Of a stretch of 64,000 bases of DNA, positions 19,679 through 28,801 are shown piece after piece (within the stretch, counting starts at the first letter, position 1; the number at the start of each line of letters is the position of its first letter). The DNA lies in contig JAPKMR010000008.1 in assembly GCA_026645815.1 (NCBI GenBank), positions 44,338 through 108,337 on the forward strand. Reading direction: 5' to 3'. The notes beneath the pieces were generated by a model. It had not been told where the DNA came from. It was given only the letters and a program-made list of their open reading frames with translations, and made no database searches. The position numbers were made by a program, and so were the translations under genes. The DNA is from Anaerolineae bacterium. GTDB taxonomy: Bacteria; Chloroflexota; Anaerolineae; B4-G1; SLSP01.

Positions 19679-21514
19679 TTATTGCCGATTGCTATCTTCA
19701 CTTACTGTGACCAGTGCTTCCGCCTGCTGCCCGAAGCGCTGTTTACCTTGTGTGGGTCCGCCCACAACGGTTATATCTACCGCAATGCGCGCACGGTGCG
19801 CACTTGCCGGCGCCACGATGGCAAAGCGCGTTTCGCTATTGCTGCGCGCTGCCAGGGTGAAGGATGCCGGCGCTTCCGTGATGTGCCATCCCACCGGGAT
19901 AACCGGTTCGACGGTCACCGTTGCTGCCTCCGTCAACGGATTCCGTATCTCCACAGTGAAATGGCTTTCCACCCCGACGACGATTTCCGCCTGATAGGGC
20001 TTGATCCGTGCGAGGAAACCGGAATCCCCGAAGTCGTTTTGCTCCAGCGGTAGCAGTTCGTGATGCAGCTGCTCTAGCAAGGCGCCGCGTTTCTCCAGGC
20101 GGTCGAAGTAATCCGGTTCTACCCATTGCGGCGCCCAATGCCCGGAGAGGATTAGCTGCGGTGCGAGTCGCTTGTAGAGCGCCGCAGCCTCGCGGTAATC
20201 GCCCGGGGCGAAGCGATTCTGGTAAACGTAGTTCCATTCCAGTCCTGCATCTCCCTGTAGCTCATCGCCGGTCGCCAGCACCCGTACGCCATCCACCTCG
20301 AAAGCCACCGCGACAGCGTAACGGGTGTGCCCTGGCAGTGCATGGAGTGTGAGCGTGATCCCCTCCCAGACGATGGGGGTTTCCAGCGGCAGGCGGCGAT
20401 CCACGGGGATGGGGTCATACCACAGGCAGGGTAAATCGAAATCACTGGGGCGTTCCAGAATATCGGCAAAGTTCTCAGCTGCCCATACTGCGGTTCCTTC
20501 CACGGCGCGCAGAAGGTTACAGCCTGCGACGTGATCGTCGTGATAGTGTGTGGGCAACACGATCTCTACCTGGGTGACGCCGAACTGCGCTTTGAGCGCC
20601 GGCAGGGTATAAAGCCAGGGTCGCCGGGATGCGCGATCGGCGCCTGCCGCAATGCCGGTGATGAAATCATAGCCGAAATCAATGAGGAGCGCTTTGCCGC
20701 TCTGTGACAGCAGCACGTAGGTATTCGCCATGCTGGCGCGGTGCCGTAGTAGATGTGGGGTGATGGCTTCATAGGGGCGCTCTCGGAGCTGGAAGAGGCG
20801 TGGATTTTGGTCGCGTGCCTGCAACAAGCGCCATAGCCGCTCCACGAGCAGGGCAATCGCGGTATCAGGGTCTGGAATGGGCGCGCCGTGTGAGGGGCAG
20901 AGCAGGGTGGGGCGATGCGTTTGCAGGTCGAGCAGGGAGGCAATGGTTGCCGCTGCGCCCTCGGCGCCGTTGTAGGTCCATTGCGTTGCCGCCAGGGACC
21001 AGACCTTGCCCGGTGCGGCGATGAGGTCGCCCGTGAATGCCACGCGTTCAGTGCCACAGGTTGTGAGCAGTGTAATCGAGCCGGTGGTGTGTCCTGGTGT
21101 CGGGAGTACCGTGATTTCGTGCCCGGCAAAGCGGAAGTTGGCGTAATCCTCTAGCGTTCCCGTGAGTGGCACAGCTTCTAGCAGTGAGAAGCGGTCCTCA
21201 CGGGTATTATAGTTATTGAAGATGGGGCGACCCTGCCAATGCGCGTCTACGCTGTGGAAAAGGTCTTGCTCTGCATGCGGCGCCCAAATGCGCGTGCCTG
21301 CCGCTATTGCCCGCGGTAAGCCCTGCGCTTGATCCCGGTGATGGTGGGTGAGCAGCACATCGGTCACGTGTGTGATACCCAGTGTGGGCAGCGCTTCCAG
21401 CACCTCGCCGGAGCCGAAATCTATCAGCGTTGCCTCCGCGCCATCGCGCAGGATGTAGACAACACAGGTATCCTGGAAGCTGTATAACGTATTCGCGATT
21501 AGTTCTTGTAGCAT
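19679..21514 (-). CDS. Tandem metallo-beta-lactamase-fold protein with C-terminal beta domain
   Basis: A 611-residue protein with two successive MBL domains and a C-terminal beta-sandwich. Domain 1 (about 1-260) has LLTHHHRDQAQG at residues 54-65, where the last metal His of HxHxDH is Gln. It also has PTPGHTTGS and FTGDLI. Domain 2 (about 260-510) has a complete THYHDDH at 322-328, then LPGHTRYAV, ATGDEL and LSGHW. The tail (about 520-611) resembles NEW3/Ig-like domains. The ATG at 21514 overlaps the FGGY kinase gene by 16 bases. A hydrolase role is likely, perhaps on an ester or lactone, but the substrate is unknown. Domain 1 may be weakly active or structural. Confidence 0.75.
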   Translation of the reverse strand: MLQELIANTLYSFQDTCVVYILRDGAEATLIDFGSGEVLEALPTLGITHVTDVLLTHHHRDQAQGLPRAIAAGTRIWAPHAEQDLFHSVDAHWQGRPIFNNYNTREDRFSLLEAVPLTGTLEDYANFRFAGHEITVLPTPGHTTGSITLLTTCGTERVAFTGDLIAAPGKVWSLAATQWTYNGAEGAAATIASLLDLQTHRPTLLCPSHGAPIPDPDTAIALLVERLWRLLQARDQNPRLFQLRERPYEAITPHLLRHRASMANTYVLLSQSGKALLIDFGYDFITGIAAGADRASRRPWLYTLPALKAQFGVTQVEIVLPTHYHDDHVAGCNLLRAVEGTAVWAAENFADILERPSDFDLPCLWYDPIPVDRRLPLETPIVWEGITLTLHALPGHTRYAVAVAFEVDGVRVLATGDELQGDAGLEWNYVYQNRFAPGDYREAAALYKRLAPQLILSGHWAPQWVEPDYFDRLEKRGALLEQLHHELLPLEQNDFGDSGFLARIKPYQAEIVVGVESHFTVEIRNPLTEAATVTVEPVIPVGWHITEAPASFTLAARSNSETRFAIVAPASAHRARIAVDITVVGGPTQGKQRFGQQAEALVTVSEDSNRQ

Positions 21515-22920
21515 TGCACGTAGCCTTTTTCGTACAATTCCCGGTAACGTTGATGGCGTTCTGAATCTGGATGAACCTGTGTTCTGGCAGCGCTGGGCGA
21601 CCCAGCATCCAGGATGCCGGCATCCAGGATGCCGGACCGGCGCCCTGCCAGCATCGCTGCGCCCCACAGGGTCGCATCGGCATGGGGCAACACTGTAATG
21701 GGGCAACCACAGACATCGGCTTTGATTTGCAACCATGCGGCATTCCGCGTCCCACCGCCAGCGGCAATCAGCGTGTGCATCTCAATGCCCAAGACTTCCT
21801 GCGCTCTGCGCCGTATGGTTTCCATTTCATACGCGGTCCCCTCATAGACGGCTTTCGCAAACTGGGCGCGGGTATGACCGCTGCGTAATCCCACAAAAGC
21901 AGCGCGGGCGTTGCTATCGGCGTGTGGCGCACCGGCGCCGGAAAGATAGGGGTAGTACAGAATCCCGGTTGGTTCCGGTCCAGCTTCTTCGAGCAACGTC
22001 GCGAGTTGTGCATACGAGAGGCGTTCTTCCCCTAAAATGCCCCGCAGCCATTCTACTGACCCCCCCGAAGCAGGCAGCGAACTCATCCAGAACATACGCT
22101 TCGGCGCCACGTGCGGTCCGAAAAGAAAACCGGAGGCGAAATCACACTCATCCAAAGGTCGGGATTTCAAAGCCCCAATCAATGTCTCGGCGGTGCCCAT
22201 CGAATCGAAAACGGCACCGGGTTCTATCACATCTGCTGCAAACGCGGCGCAGACGTGGTCGTGCCCGGAAATTGCGACCGGTGTCCCTGTCTTTAGCCCC
22301 GCGATGGGGGAATGTGTGACGCCAACCGGTACTCCGCTCGGCAAGGTGGGCGGGAATAGCTTTGCGTCTAGCCCCAGCTGTGCTAACCACGGTTCATCCC
22401 AGGCATCGGCAACCATATCATAGGCAAAGGTGCGCACGGCAAGCGTGGGATCGGTAGCGAGAAGCCCCGTGAGCTGCAAGGCTATGAAATCTGCCGTTGA
22501 AAGCCAGACCGCTCCGGAAAAATCGGCGCCTTGCTCGCGCAACCAAAGTAGCTTTGCAAGCCCTGATTTGGCATTGGCGCGCAACCCGCTGCGGCAGAAG
22601 CGGGCGAGCGCGTCATTTCTCTGGGCGAGATTTGCAACTTGCGCCTCCGCGCAGCGATCATGCCAGGCGAGCAGCGGTGACCGTGCTGCACCTGTACTGC
22701 GATCCACAAGCAACCCCGTCTCTGCCATGCTCGCGATACCCACCACTGCCGGTGTGAATCCCTGTGTGGTTTCTGCAATGGCTTCGGCAACCGTGCTCCA
22801 CAGTGCTTCAGGATTGTAGATTGTGGGGCGTGCAGTGCTTTGCAGCAAAGTCCCATCCGCTTCAAAAAGACCCACCTTGCAGTGGGTCGTGCCGATGTCA
22901 ATTCCGAGCAACGTTGCCAA
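21499..22920 (-). CDS. FGGY family carbohydrate kinase
   Basis: A 473-residue FGGY kinase (xylulokinase/gluconokinase/fuculokinase superfamily). The N-terminal phosphate loop GIDIGTTHCKVGLF, the substrate-region Asp in SGHDHVCAAF and the C-terminal AAGGGTRNAAWLQIKADV are clear. It phosphorylates an open-chain sugar or sugar acid, and the specific one cannot be told. A perfect 15-base tandem duplication near the 3' end (about 21607-21636) encodes a repeated DAGIL unit in the last 50 residues. It may be recent or a length-variable site. The end overlaps the double-MBL gene by 16 bases. Confidence 0.83.
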   Translation of the reverse strand: MATLLGIDIGTTHCKVGLFEADGTLLQSTARPTIYNPEALWSTVAEAIAETTQGFTPAVVGIASMAETGLLVDRSTGAARSPLLAWHDRCAEAQVANLAQRNDALARFCRSGLRANAKSGLAKLLWLREQGADFSGAVWLSTADFIALQLTGLLATDPTLAVRTFAYDMVADAWDEPWLAQLGLDAKLFPPTLPSGVPVGVTHSPIAGLKTGTPVAISGHDHVCAAFAADVIEPGAVFDSMGTAETLIGALKSRPLDECDFASGFLFGPHVAPKRMFWMSSLPASGGSVEWLRGILGEERLSYAQLATLLEEAGPEPTGILYYPYLSGAGAPHADSNARAAFVGLRSGHTRAQFAKAVYEGTAYEMETIRRRAQEVLGIEMHTLIAAGGGTRNAAWLQIKADVCGCPITVLPHADATLWGAAMLAGRRSGILDAGILDAGSPSAARTQVHPDSERHQRYRELYEKGYVQCYKN

Positions 22921-22948
22921 AGGATAGCCTCTTGCAGATTCTTCGATT

Positions 22949-23626
22949 TCACGAACCCTGCTGGGGCATTCTCTGCTCTAGCAGGGTTCGAACGGCCTCC
23001 ATGCCCAGGCGTGGGCTGGAAAGGAAGCGTTCGCGTTGGGTTACGGGGAAAGTTGCGGTAATGCGCGCCATAGAAGCCTGGGCAAGCACGATGACCTCAA
23101 CCTCCTCAAGCAACTGCGTCAAGGCTTCTACCAGAAGCGTGTCATGTCCGGCGCTGTCGCCTGCACTCAGGCGCTCAAAGGCTTCGGCGATGAGTAGCGG
23201 GCTGAGCGTAACCTGGCGTCCGGCAGCGATAGCCTTCTCCTGCAGCAATCGTACTGTGGGACCGAGCGTCATGGGAACGGTTGCTACAACGCCAATGGTG
23301 TCGCTACGGCAAACGGCGAGCTCTGCCATCGGTGCATCAATCCTCACGATGGGCACAGCAATATGGGGCTGTGCCAGGGTGCAGAGCTCCCCTACTGAAG
23401 AACAGGCATTGAGGATGATATCCGCGCCTGCCTCTTCGGCAAAATGCGCGTAGGCGATCCAGCGCGGCGCAATGGCATGAATATCGCTGCCGTTCTTGCG
23501 TAGTTGTGGCAGGATGGAGTCATCCACGAAGTTGATGACCGTGGTTTGGGGCAAAAGTTCTTTTGCCAATGCCTTGAGCGGCTCGACGGTGACTGTGGTG
23601 GTGTGAATGATAGCTAATTTCTTCAT
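22949..23626 (-). CDS. Aspartate/glutamate racemase family protein
   Basis: A 225-residue member of the Asp/Glu/hydantoin racemase superfamily. The first catalytic Cys is present in ILNACSSVGEL, and AVPIVRIDAPM follows as in the family. At the second catalytic position, usually a Cys in a GC(T/A)-type motif, the sequence reads VLAQASMAR, so the second Cys is lost. Such one-Cys members include maleate isomerase-like, decarboxylase-like and uncharacterised proteins, so true racemisation is doubtful. Homologues occur in Chloroflexota and Firmicutes sugar clusters. The start overlaps the preceding GH gene (ATGA), and 28 bases separate it from the FGGY kinase. Confidence 0.72.
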   Translation of the reverse strand: MKKLAIIHTTTVTVEPLKALAKELLPQTTVINFVDDSILPQLRKNGSDIHAIAPRWIAYAHFAEEAGADIILNACSSVGELCTLAQPHIAVPIVRIDAPMAELAVCRSDTIGVVATVPMTLGPTVRLLQEKAIAAGRQVTLSPLLIAEAFERLSAGDSAGHDTLLVEALTQLLEEVEVIVLAQASMARITATFPVTQRERFLSSPRLGMEAVRTLLEQRMPQQGS

Positions 23627-25341
23627 GGTAGCCTCCCGAGTGAGCGGCGATAGCGATCCCAGGTATTGCGCAGCAATGTATAATCGCTATCTTCTAATGG
23701 TTCTCGGGTATTGTCAATGGTGGTCGTGAAGTACAGCGAAGGCACCCCCAACTCCGGTTGCAGGTCCACGTAAGTCCGCCACGTTTCTCGGTTCGTGATG
23801 GGCCAGTTATCGGCATCAATGAGCGCTTTGGGGCAGGCAATCCGTGCAATTCGCGCCCGGTGCGCCATCGCAGCGAGGACATCGCGCCCCGTGTTGATAT
23901 CATTGAGGCGAATCATATCCACCACATCTGCCAGATAGGGATGCGGCGTGTGAGTAATAATTAGCGCATCCGGTTTTACCCGTTTAGCTTCGTTATGGAG
24001 TAACGCCAGATATGCGCGCATCAATTCCAGTCCCCACAGTTCGCCGTGAACATGGATTCCAGGACCACATGGAATGCGCGCAGTAAAGTCAATTTTGAAG
24101 CCGTCAGCGTCATAGCCTTCGGGTGAGAGCATGCGATGGATGGAGTTACGTAGGGCGGCGGCGCAACCGGGATGGGTGGGGTCCAGGGCGATGGGCAACC
24201 CGGCAGCGTTGGTGATGCAGTGTTCTGCGGGCAAGCCCTCAGGATCCCAGGCTTTGAGCCAAAGCAACACGCGTCGCTCTGCTGCATGCTGCGCCTCCAC
24301 GAAACCACGCAGATCGGGCCATTTCCGAGGATCGGCGACGTTCTCGCCGTAGGTCACCTGCCATTTGTCATCAATCACTACCGTGCCGGGATGTAGTTTG
24401 TGGGATTCCAGGTCGTGCAGGAAGGTCTCATAGTGTTCTTGCCGGGCATAATCTGGCGCGCGCCCTCCCTCAAGGGCTGCGAGGGCGCATTGTGCTCCCC
24501 AACCGCAGAAAAGCGGCTCACGGTGCCAGGCGGGGTGGGTTTCCACGGACTTGGGCACGGCACCGATCGCTCGCAGCGCGGCGACGTGTGCCTCTATTGC
24601 CGTATAGGGATCGGGTGCAAAATCAAAGCCGATGGCAGGCAGGCGGTAGCTCCCGTCGACGTGCGTATGTCCTTCATAGGCGAGACTCAGGTAGAAGCTA
24701 TCTGGGGCGCCGTGATAGCTCAAGTCGGTGAAGCGGTTGGCGCCAGGGCACGCTTCAATGCCCAATGCCACCCAGCTCGCCGGAAGCTCGAAAGCCAGGC
24801 AGAAGGGGGGCGGGGTGAAGAACCAATCGGCTTTGCCAGGGATAGGCACTCCGGTGAGGTTGATGCTGACACTCTCTGCCGGGCTGAAGAGCATCTGCTC
24901 GCGCGTGTTGGGTTCTGGATTGAAACCCCGCTTGAATGCGTAACCTGAGCGAAAGAAACCCGATCCCCAGCGCAGGTGCCCGGAATAGTAACCCCCGAAA
25001 TAACAGACTTCGGTGAGCGCGCCCTCGCCCTCGACTTCGATTTCATAGGTGAAGCGCTTCTCGGTGCAGCGCAGACGATAGGTTTTGCTCCGCCATACGC
25101 TGCTGCGTGCATGTAGCGCGAGCGTAATCGCCTCGCCGTCTTCGGTGATTTCCCAGTTGTCGAGGGCTACAGTATCATCTTGTCCCCGCGTGCTGTGAAC
25201 ACTGGCGGGGATCAAGAGTTCGGCGAGTTTCTTACCCTCTGCGCTATAAAGGAAGAGATAGGGACGATCGGGTTGCGTCGCGAGTGTATAACTCGCTGCG
25301 CTGAGTTGAAATCCCTGCCCTTCAGTGCTTTTGACTTGCAT
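23623..25341 (-). CDS. GH31/GH36-like glycoside hydrolase (clan GH-D type barrel)
   Basis: A 572-residue protein with a beta-rich N-terminal half (about 1-270) and a TIM barrel. VVIDDKWQVTYG (about 321-332) matches the DDGW-type strand of GH31/GH36. ADGFKIDFTARIP (D418 in KIDF) matches the nucleophile strand, which in GH31 reads FKTDFGERIP. The acid/base residue cannot be placed confidently. It probably acts on alpha-linked sugars such as galactosides, glucosides or xylosides. The ATG at 25341 lies one base after the stop of the permease gene, with AAGGGGT just ahead. Residues encoded further upstream overlap the permease frame and are rejected. Confidence 0.65.
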   Translation of the reverse strand: MQVKSTEGQGFQLSAASYTLATQPDRPYLFLYSAEGKKLAELLIPASVHSTRGQDDTVALDNWEITEDGEAITLALHARSSVWRSKTYRLRCTEKRFTYEIEVEGEGALTEVCYFGGYYSGHLRWGSGFFRSGYAFKRGFNPEPNTREQMLFSPAESVSINLTGVPIPGKADWFFTPPPFCLAFELPASWVALGIEACPGANRFTDLSYHGAPDSFYLSLAYEGHTHVDGSYRLPAIGFDFAPDPYTAIEAHVAALRAIGAVPKSVETHPAWHREPLFCGWGAQCALAALEGGRAPDYARQEHYETFLHDLESHKLHPGTVVIDDKWQVTYGENVADPRKWPDLRGFVEAQHAAERRVLLWLKAWDPEGLPAEHCITNAAGLPIALDPTHPGCAAALRNSIHRMLSPEGYDADGFKIDFTARIPCGPGIHVHGELWGLELMRAYLALLHNEAKRVKPDALIITHTPHPYLADVVDMIRLNDINTGRDVLAAMAHRARIARIACPKALIDADNWPITNRETWRTYVDLQPELGVPSLYFTTTIDNTREPLEDSDYTLLRNTWDRYRRSLGRLP

Positions 25342-25342
25342 A

Positions 25343-26245
25343 TTACCCCTTGATGCTACCACCAATCTGTACACCTTCAATGAAGTAGTTTTGGAAGAGA
25401 ACGAAAATGATGAGCACCGGAATAATGACCACCAGGCTTGCCGCCATGAGCCAGTTCCAGGCAGGGGCGCCTCCAGCGGCGTGCTCGAACTGTCGTAGAC
25501 CGATTTGCAGGGTGTAAAGCCGCTCACTTTGTAGATAAATCAGCGGTCCCATGAAGTCCTGCCATGCGCCCTGGAATGTGAAGATGGCGACTGCGGCAAC
25601 CGCGGGTTTTGCCAGAGGCATAATGATGCTCCACCAGATGCGCAGCTCGGATGCGCCATCAATCTTCGCGGCTTCAGAGAGTTCCATCGGGATTGAACGC
25701 ATGAATTGGCGCAACAGGAAGATGTAGAAAGAACTTCCGGTAAAGGCGGGTATCGTGAGGGGCAGGAAGGTATTGATCCAGTTTCTCGAGCCTTGAAAGC
25801 CGAATGCCGGTATTTTCGCAAAGATGATGAAACGGGGAATCATTGTCACCACATCGGGCAACATCATCGTGGCAAGTACCAGGCTGAAGACCCAATCACG
25901 CCCTCGCCAGCGGAGACGCGCGAAAGCATAAGCCACGAGAGTAGAAGAGAGCACCGTGCCGATGACGCTAACGAGCGTGATGATGACCGTGTTCATGGTC
26001 CATTTTTCCCACATCCCGTAGCTAAAGGCGTAGGTGAAGTTGTCCCACGCCAGGCGTGTGGGGATCCAGCTCTTATTCATCAAATCGGTGGGGTCTTTGA
26101 GTGCGGTTGAGAGCATCCAGACGAAGGGTATCAACCACAGGATGGCGATACCTACCAGCACTGACCAGGCAAGACCACGACCCAGGCGTCTCACGATTGC
26201 CTGGATTTTGGACCGACGTTCTGTTGGGAGTGTTATTGTGGTCAT
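25343..26245 (-). CDS. Sugar ABC transporter permease (MalG type)
   Basis: A 300-residue inner-membrane permease of the carbohydrate uptake CUT1 group. Six hydrophobic segments are readable. The EAA loop that docks the ATPase reads EAAKIDGASELRIWWSIIMPL. The C-terminus ends in the usual short FIEGVQIGGSIKG. It pairs with the MalF-type permease encoded 9 bases upstream. No ATPase gene exists in the window, so a shared MsmX/UgpC-like ATPase elsewhere is expected. Confidence 0.92.
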   Translation of the reverse strand: MTTITLPTERRSKIQAIVRRLGRGLAWSVLVGIAILWLIPFVWMLSTALKDPTDLMNKSWIPTRLAWDNFTYAFSYGMWEKWTMNTVIITLVSVIGTVLSSTLVAYAFARLRWRGRDWVFSLVLATMMLPDVVTMIPRFIIFAKIPAFGFQGSRNWINTFLPLTIPAFTGSSFYIFLLRQFMRSIPMELSEAAKIDGASELRIWWSIIMPLAKPAVAAVAIFTFQGAWQDFMGPLIYLQSERLYTLQIGLRQFEHAAGGAPAWNWLMAASLVVIIPVLIIFVLFQNYFIEGVQIGGSIKG

Positions 26246-26254
26246 GTGTTCCTC

Positions 26255-27232
26255 CTACTGGCGATCCCCAGACTCATAATAGACCCAGCGCTTTGCCAAC
26301 CATAGCTGGAAGAGTGTGATTGCCAGGATAATGATGAACAGAATCCACGCCAGCGCTGCGGCGTAGCCCATTTGGAAACCTGCCGGTCCAGATTTGCCGA
26401 AGGCGCGGTTGTAGAGATAGAGGACATAGAATAACATGGATTGTCCGGGTCCACCATCCACGGTGGTGCCAGAAAGGATATAGGCTGTGGTGAAAATCTG
26501 AAAAGTGCCGATGATGCTGGTTACAACCTGGAAGAAGATGGTGGGGGAAAGCAGCGGCAACGTGATGTGGCGTGTTTTCGCCCAACCGCGTGCGCCATCA
26601 ATGGTGGCAGCTTCGTAGAGCTCTTTAGGAATCCCTTTAAGCCCGGCTAGATAGATCAGAACGTTGCTGCCAATCCACCACATTCCCATTACCACCATGC
26701 CGGGCTTCGTCCATAGGGGATCTACGAACCAGCCCGGGCCTTTGATGCCGAAGAACGCCAGCGCCTGGTTGAAAAGCCCATTGGGCCGCAGAATCCACTG
26801 CCAGAGGAAAACCGCCGCTACACCCGAAAGCACGTTGGGCAAATAGATTACCGTGCGGAAGAAGCGCCCACCTGGAAGATCGAGCGACAGCAGTAAGGCG
26901 ATGCTGATCGAGACAACGGTGACAATGGGGATTTTGACCACTACCATCCAGAAGGTATTCGAGATTGATATGTAGAAACGCTCGTCCTGAAAAATCTCCT
27001 GGAAGTTCTGAAAACCAACCCAAATCGGGGTAGTGGTGATGTTGTAGCGCGTGAAACTGGTGTAAAGCGAGAAAATCATCGGTCCTACTGTGAAAAACAG
27101 AAAGCCGAGAATCCATGGCAGCGCAAAGAGCCAGCCTGTGAAGGCCTCTTTGCGAGCTGTTGTGATGCGCTGGCGTGCCGGTCTGCCATGATTATCGGTC
27201 CTCAGAGCGGCTCCAAGTTGCAGTTGTGCCAT
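26255..27232 (-). CDS. Sugar ABC transporter permease (MalF type)
   Basis: A 325-residue permease with six predicted membrane spans after a polar N-terminus of about 25 residues. The EAA loop reads YEAATIDGARGWAKTRHITLPL, and the N-terminal span carries FTVGPMIFSLYTSFTRYN, typical of MalF/LacF/UgpA relatives. It forms the membrane channel together with the following MalG-type protein. It starts 120 bases downstream of the binding-protein gene, and a stem-loop lies in that gap. Confidence 0.92.
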   Translation of the reverse strand: MAQLQLGAALRTDNHGRPARQRITTARKEAFTGWLFALPWILGFLFFTVGPMIFSLYTSFTRYNITTTPIWVGFQNFQEIFQDERFYISISNTFWMVVVKIPIVTVVSISIALLLSLDLPGGRFFRTVIYLPNVLSGVAAVFLWQWILRPNGLFNQALAFFGIKGPGWFVDPLWTKPGMVVMGMWWIGSNVLIYLAGLKGIPKELYEAATIDGARGWAKTRHITLPLLSPTIFFQVVTSIIGTFQIFTTAYILSGTTVDGGPGQSMLFYVLYLYNRAFGKSGPAGFQMGYAAALAWILFIIILAITLFQLWLAKRWVYYESGDRQ

Positions 27233-27285
27233 TCGACCCCCCTTATTGTCAGAAGGTGCCCTTTTCTGGAAATGTCTTTCTTAGA

Positions 27286-27319
27286 AACAGGGGAGAGGGC
27301 GGTTGCCATCTCCCCTGTT
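27286..27319 (-). terminator. Intra-operon stem-loop after the binding-protein gene
   Basis: Perfect 11-base arms (27286-27296 and 27309-27319) with a 12-base loop lie between the solute-binding-protein and permease genes. No strong T-run follows on the minus strand. This arrangement commonly stabilises the upstream message or partly ends it, so that the binding protein exceeds the permeases. That role is inferred here. Confidence 0.55.
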
Positions 27320-27352
27320 GATTGAGCTACGAAGTGGAGTGCTTGTTACGAA

Positions 27353-28801
27353 TTACTTGTTCTTGGCGATCGTTTCGTCAATAGCTGCCTGAGCTTCTTG
27401 CAGAGCCGTGACAGGGTCGAGCTCGCCAAGCCAGACCTTCTCATAACGCGGGCCTAGCTGCTCAGTCCAGTTGGAGTAACCGGGCACATAGACTGTTCCC
27501 TGGCTCCATTCCATGTTTTCCATGATGGCTTTCCAGTAGGGGTCAGCCATCAACACGGGATCGTAAGCGGCATCCTTGTTGGTGGGAAGAGCGTAGGTGT
27601 CGCGCGTCCAGGAGATTTGCACTTCGGGGCCCGACATACACTTGATGAATTCCCAGGAAGCTTCGGGGTTGCGGGCACCCTGGGGGATGGAGAGCGCAAA
27701 ACCACCGCTCCAATCAGCCTTGACCTCTTTGTAGGGAATGAAGCTGATTCCCCATTCCATGCGCACGCGACTGCCATCGGCAAGCACTGTGTAGGGGCGA
27801 TAGAAGCTGAGCTGAGAGTGATAGCCGGCGACATCAATGAGCATGGCTGTACCGTTCGCCATGAAGATATCGTTGGGAGCAGCGCCGAACTGCGCCTTGA
27901 AGTTCTGCGCATTCTGGTAACCGCCGTAACGATCCACCCATGTCTTCACCCAGGCAAGCGTCTCTGCGAACTTGGGATCATCCACCACTGGAGCGCCATT
28001 TTGCACGAAGGTGTGACCGGTGGTGTAAGCCCAGAAATCGGGACCGGCGTTCCACAGTGGGAAGAAACCGATGCGCTTGTAGGTGCCGTCTTCATTCTTT
28101 ACATCCAGTTTGTCAGCATATTCCAGCAGTTCGTCCCAGGTTTCCGGAGGACGGTTGGGATCCAGCCCGGCTTCCTGGAAGAGCTGCTTGTTCCAGAACA
28201 ACACGCGCAGATCGGTCTCAAAGGGAATACCGTAAACCTGGCCCTCGTAGGTGGCTTCTTCCCAGGTGAAGGGCCAGAACTGGCTGGAATCCATGCCGTC
28301 ACGCTCGATGAAGGGCTGCAGGCTTGTCGCAACTGCATCGCGGGCGCGTTGCGGGAGCATGGGGCGGTCTTCCACGATCACATCAGGCATGCCCGAACCG
28401 GCGGCGACAGCGGCGATATTGGCGGTCCAGATATCACCCCAGGGCTTGAAGACCTCGGTCATCTTGATGTTGGGGAGCTTTTGTTGGCAGATTGCCACGG
28501 CGCGCTGAATGGCAGCGCGGCGCACGGGTGAACCCCAGAAATGCCAGAACTCTACCTCACCACTGACTTCTGTGTTCAATGGGGCGGCAACGCCTACCTG
28601 GCTGGGATCCATCGGTACTTCGACTTCTACTTCCACGGTCACTTCTTTGATGACTTCGCGAGTAACCTCGACTTCTTTGGTGACCTCGACGGTCTGGATA
28701 ATCACCTCTGGGGTGGGCGTGGCGCATGAAGCCAACATTGAAACGATGATGATCAAAGCCGCAATCATACTCCATAAACGGGTCGTCTTGAGGGTGCTCA
28801 T
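27353..28801 (-). CDS. Extracellular sugar-binding lipoprotein of ABC transporter
   Basis: A 482-residue family 1 solute-binding protein. The signal sequence ends in the lipobox LASC (Cys at about residue 26). A charged linker rich in Val, Glu and Thr (VEVTKEVEVTREV and on) follows, as in many Chloroflexota lipoproteins, and then the binding fold begins near EVEFWHFWGSP. The ATG at 28801 is preceded by GGAGGAGA. An ATG four codons earlier lies at that ribosome site and is rejected. It is the first gene of the 26-kb operon, about 190 bases downstream of a consensus promoter. The ligand is unknown, probably an oligosaccharide matched to the mannosidases. Confidence 0.92.
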   Translation of the reverse strand: MSTLKTTRLWSMIAALIIIVSMLASCATPTPEVIIQTVEVTKEVEVTREVIKEVTVEVEVEVPMDPSQVGVAAPLNTEVSGEVEFWHFWGSPVRRAAIQRAVAICQQKLPNIKMTEVFKPWGDIWTANIAAVAAGSGMPDVIVEDRPMLPQRARDAVATSLQPFIERDGMDSSQFWPFTWEEATYEGQVYGIPFETDLRVLFWNKQLFQEAGLDPNRPPETWDELLEYADKLDVKNEDGTYKRIGFFPLWNAGPDFWAYTTGHTFVQNGAPVVDDPKFAETLAWVKTWVDRYGGYQNAQNFKAQFGAAPNDIFMANGTAMLIDVAGYHSQLSFYRPYTVLADGSRVRMEWGISFIPYKEVKADWSGGFALSIPQGARNPEASWEFIKCMSGPEVQISWTRDTYALPTNKDAAYDPVLMADPYWKAIMENMEWSQGTVYVPGYSNWTEQLGPRYEKVWLGELDPVTALQEAQAAIDETIAKNK

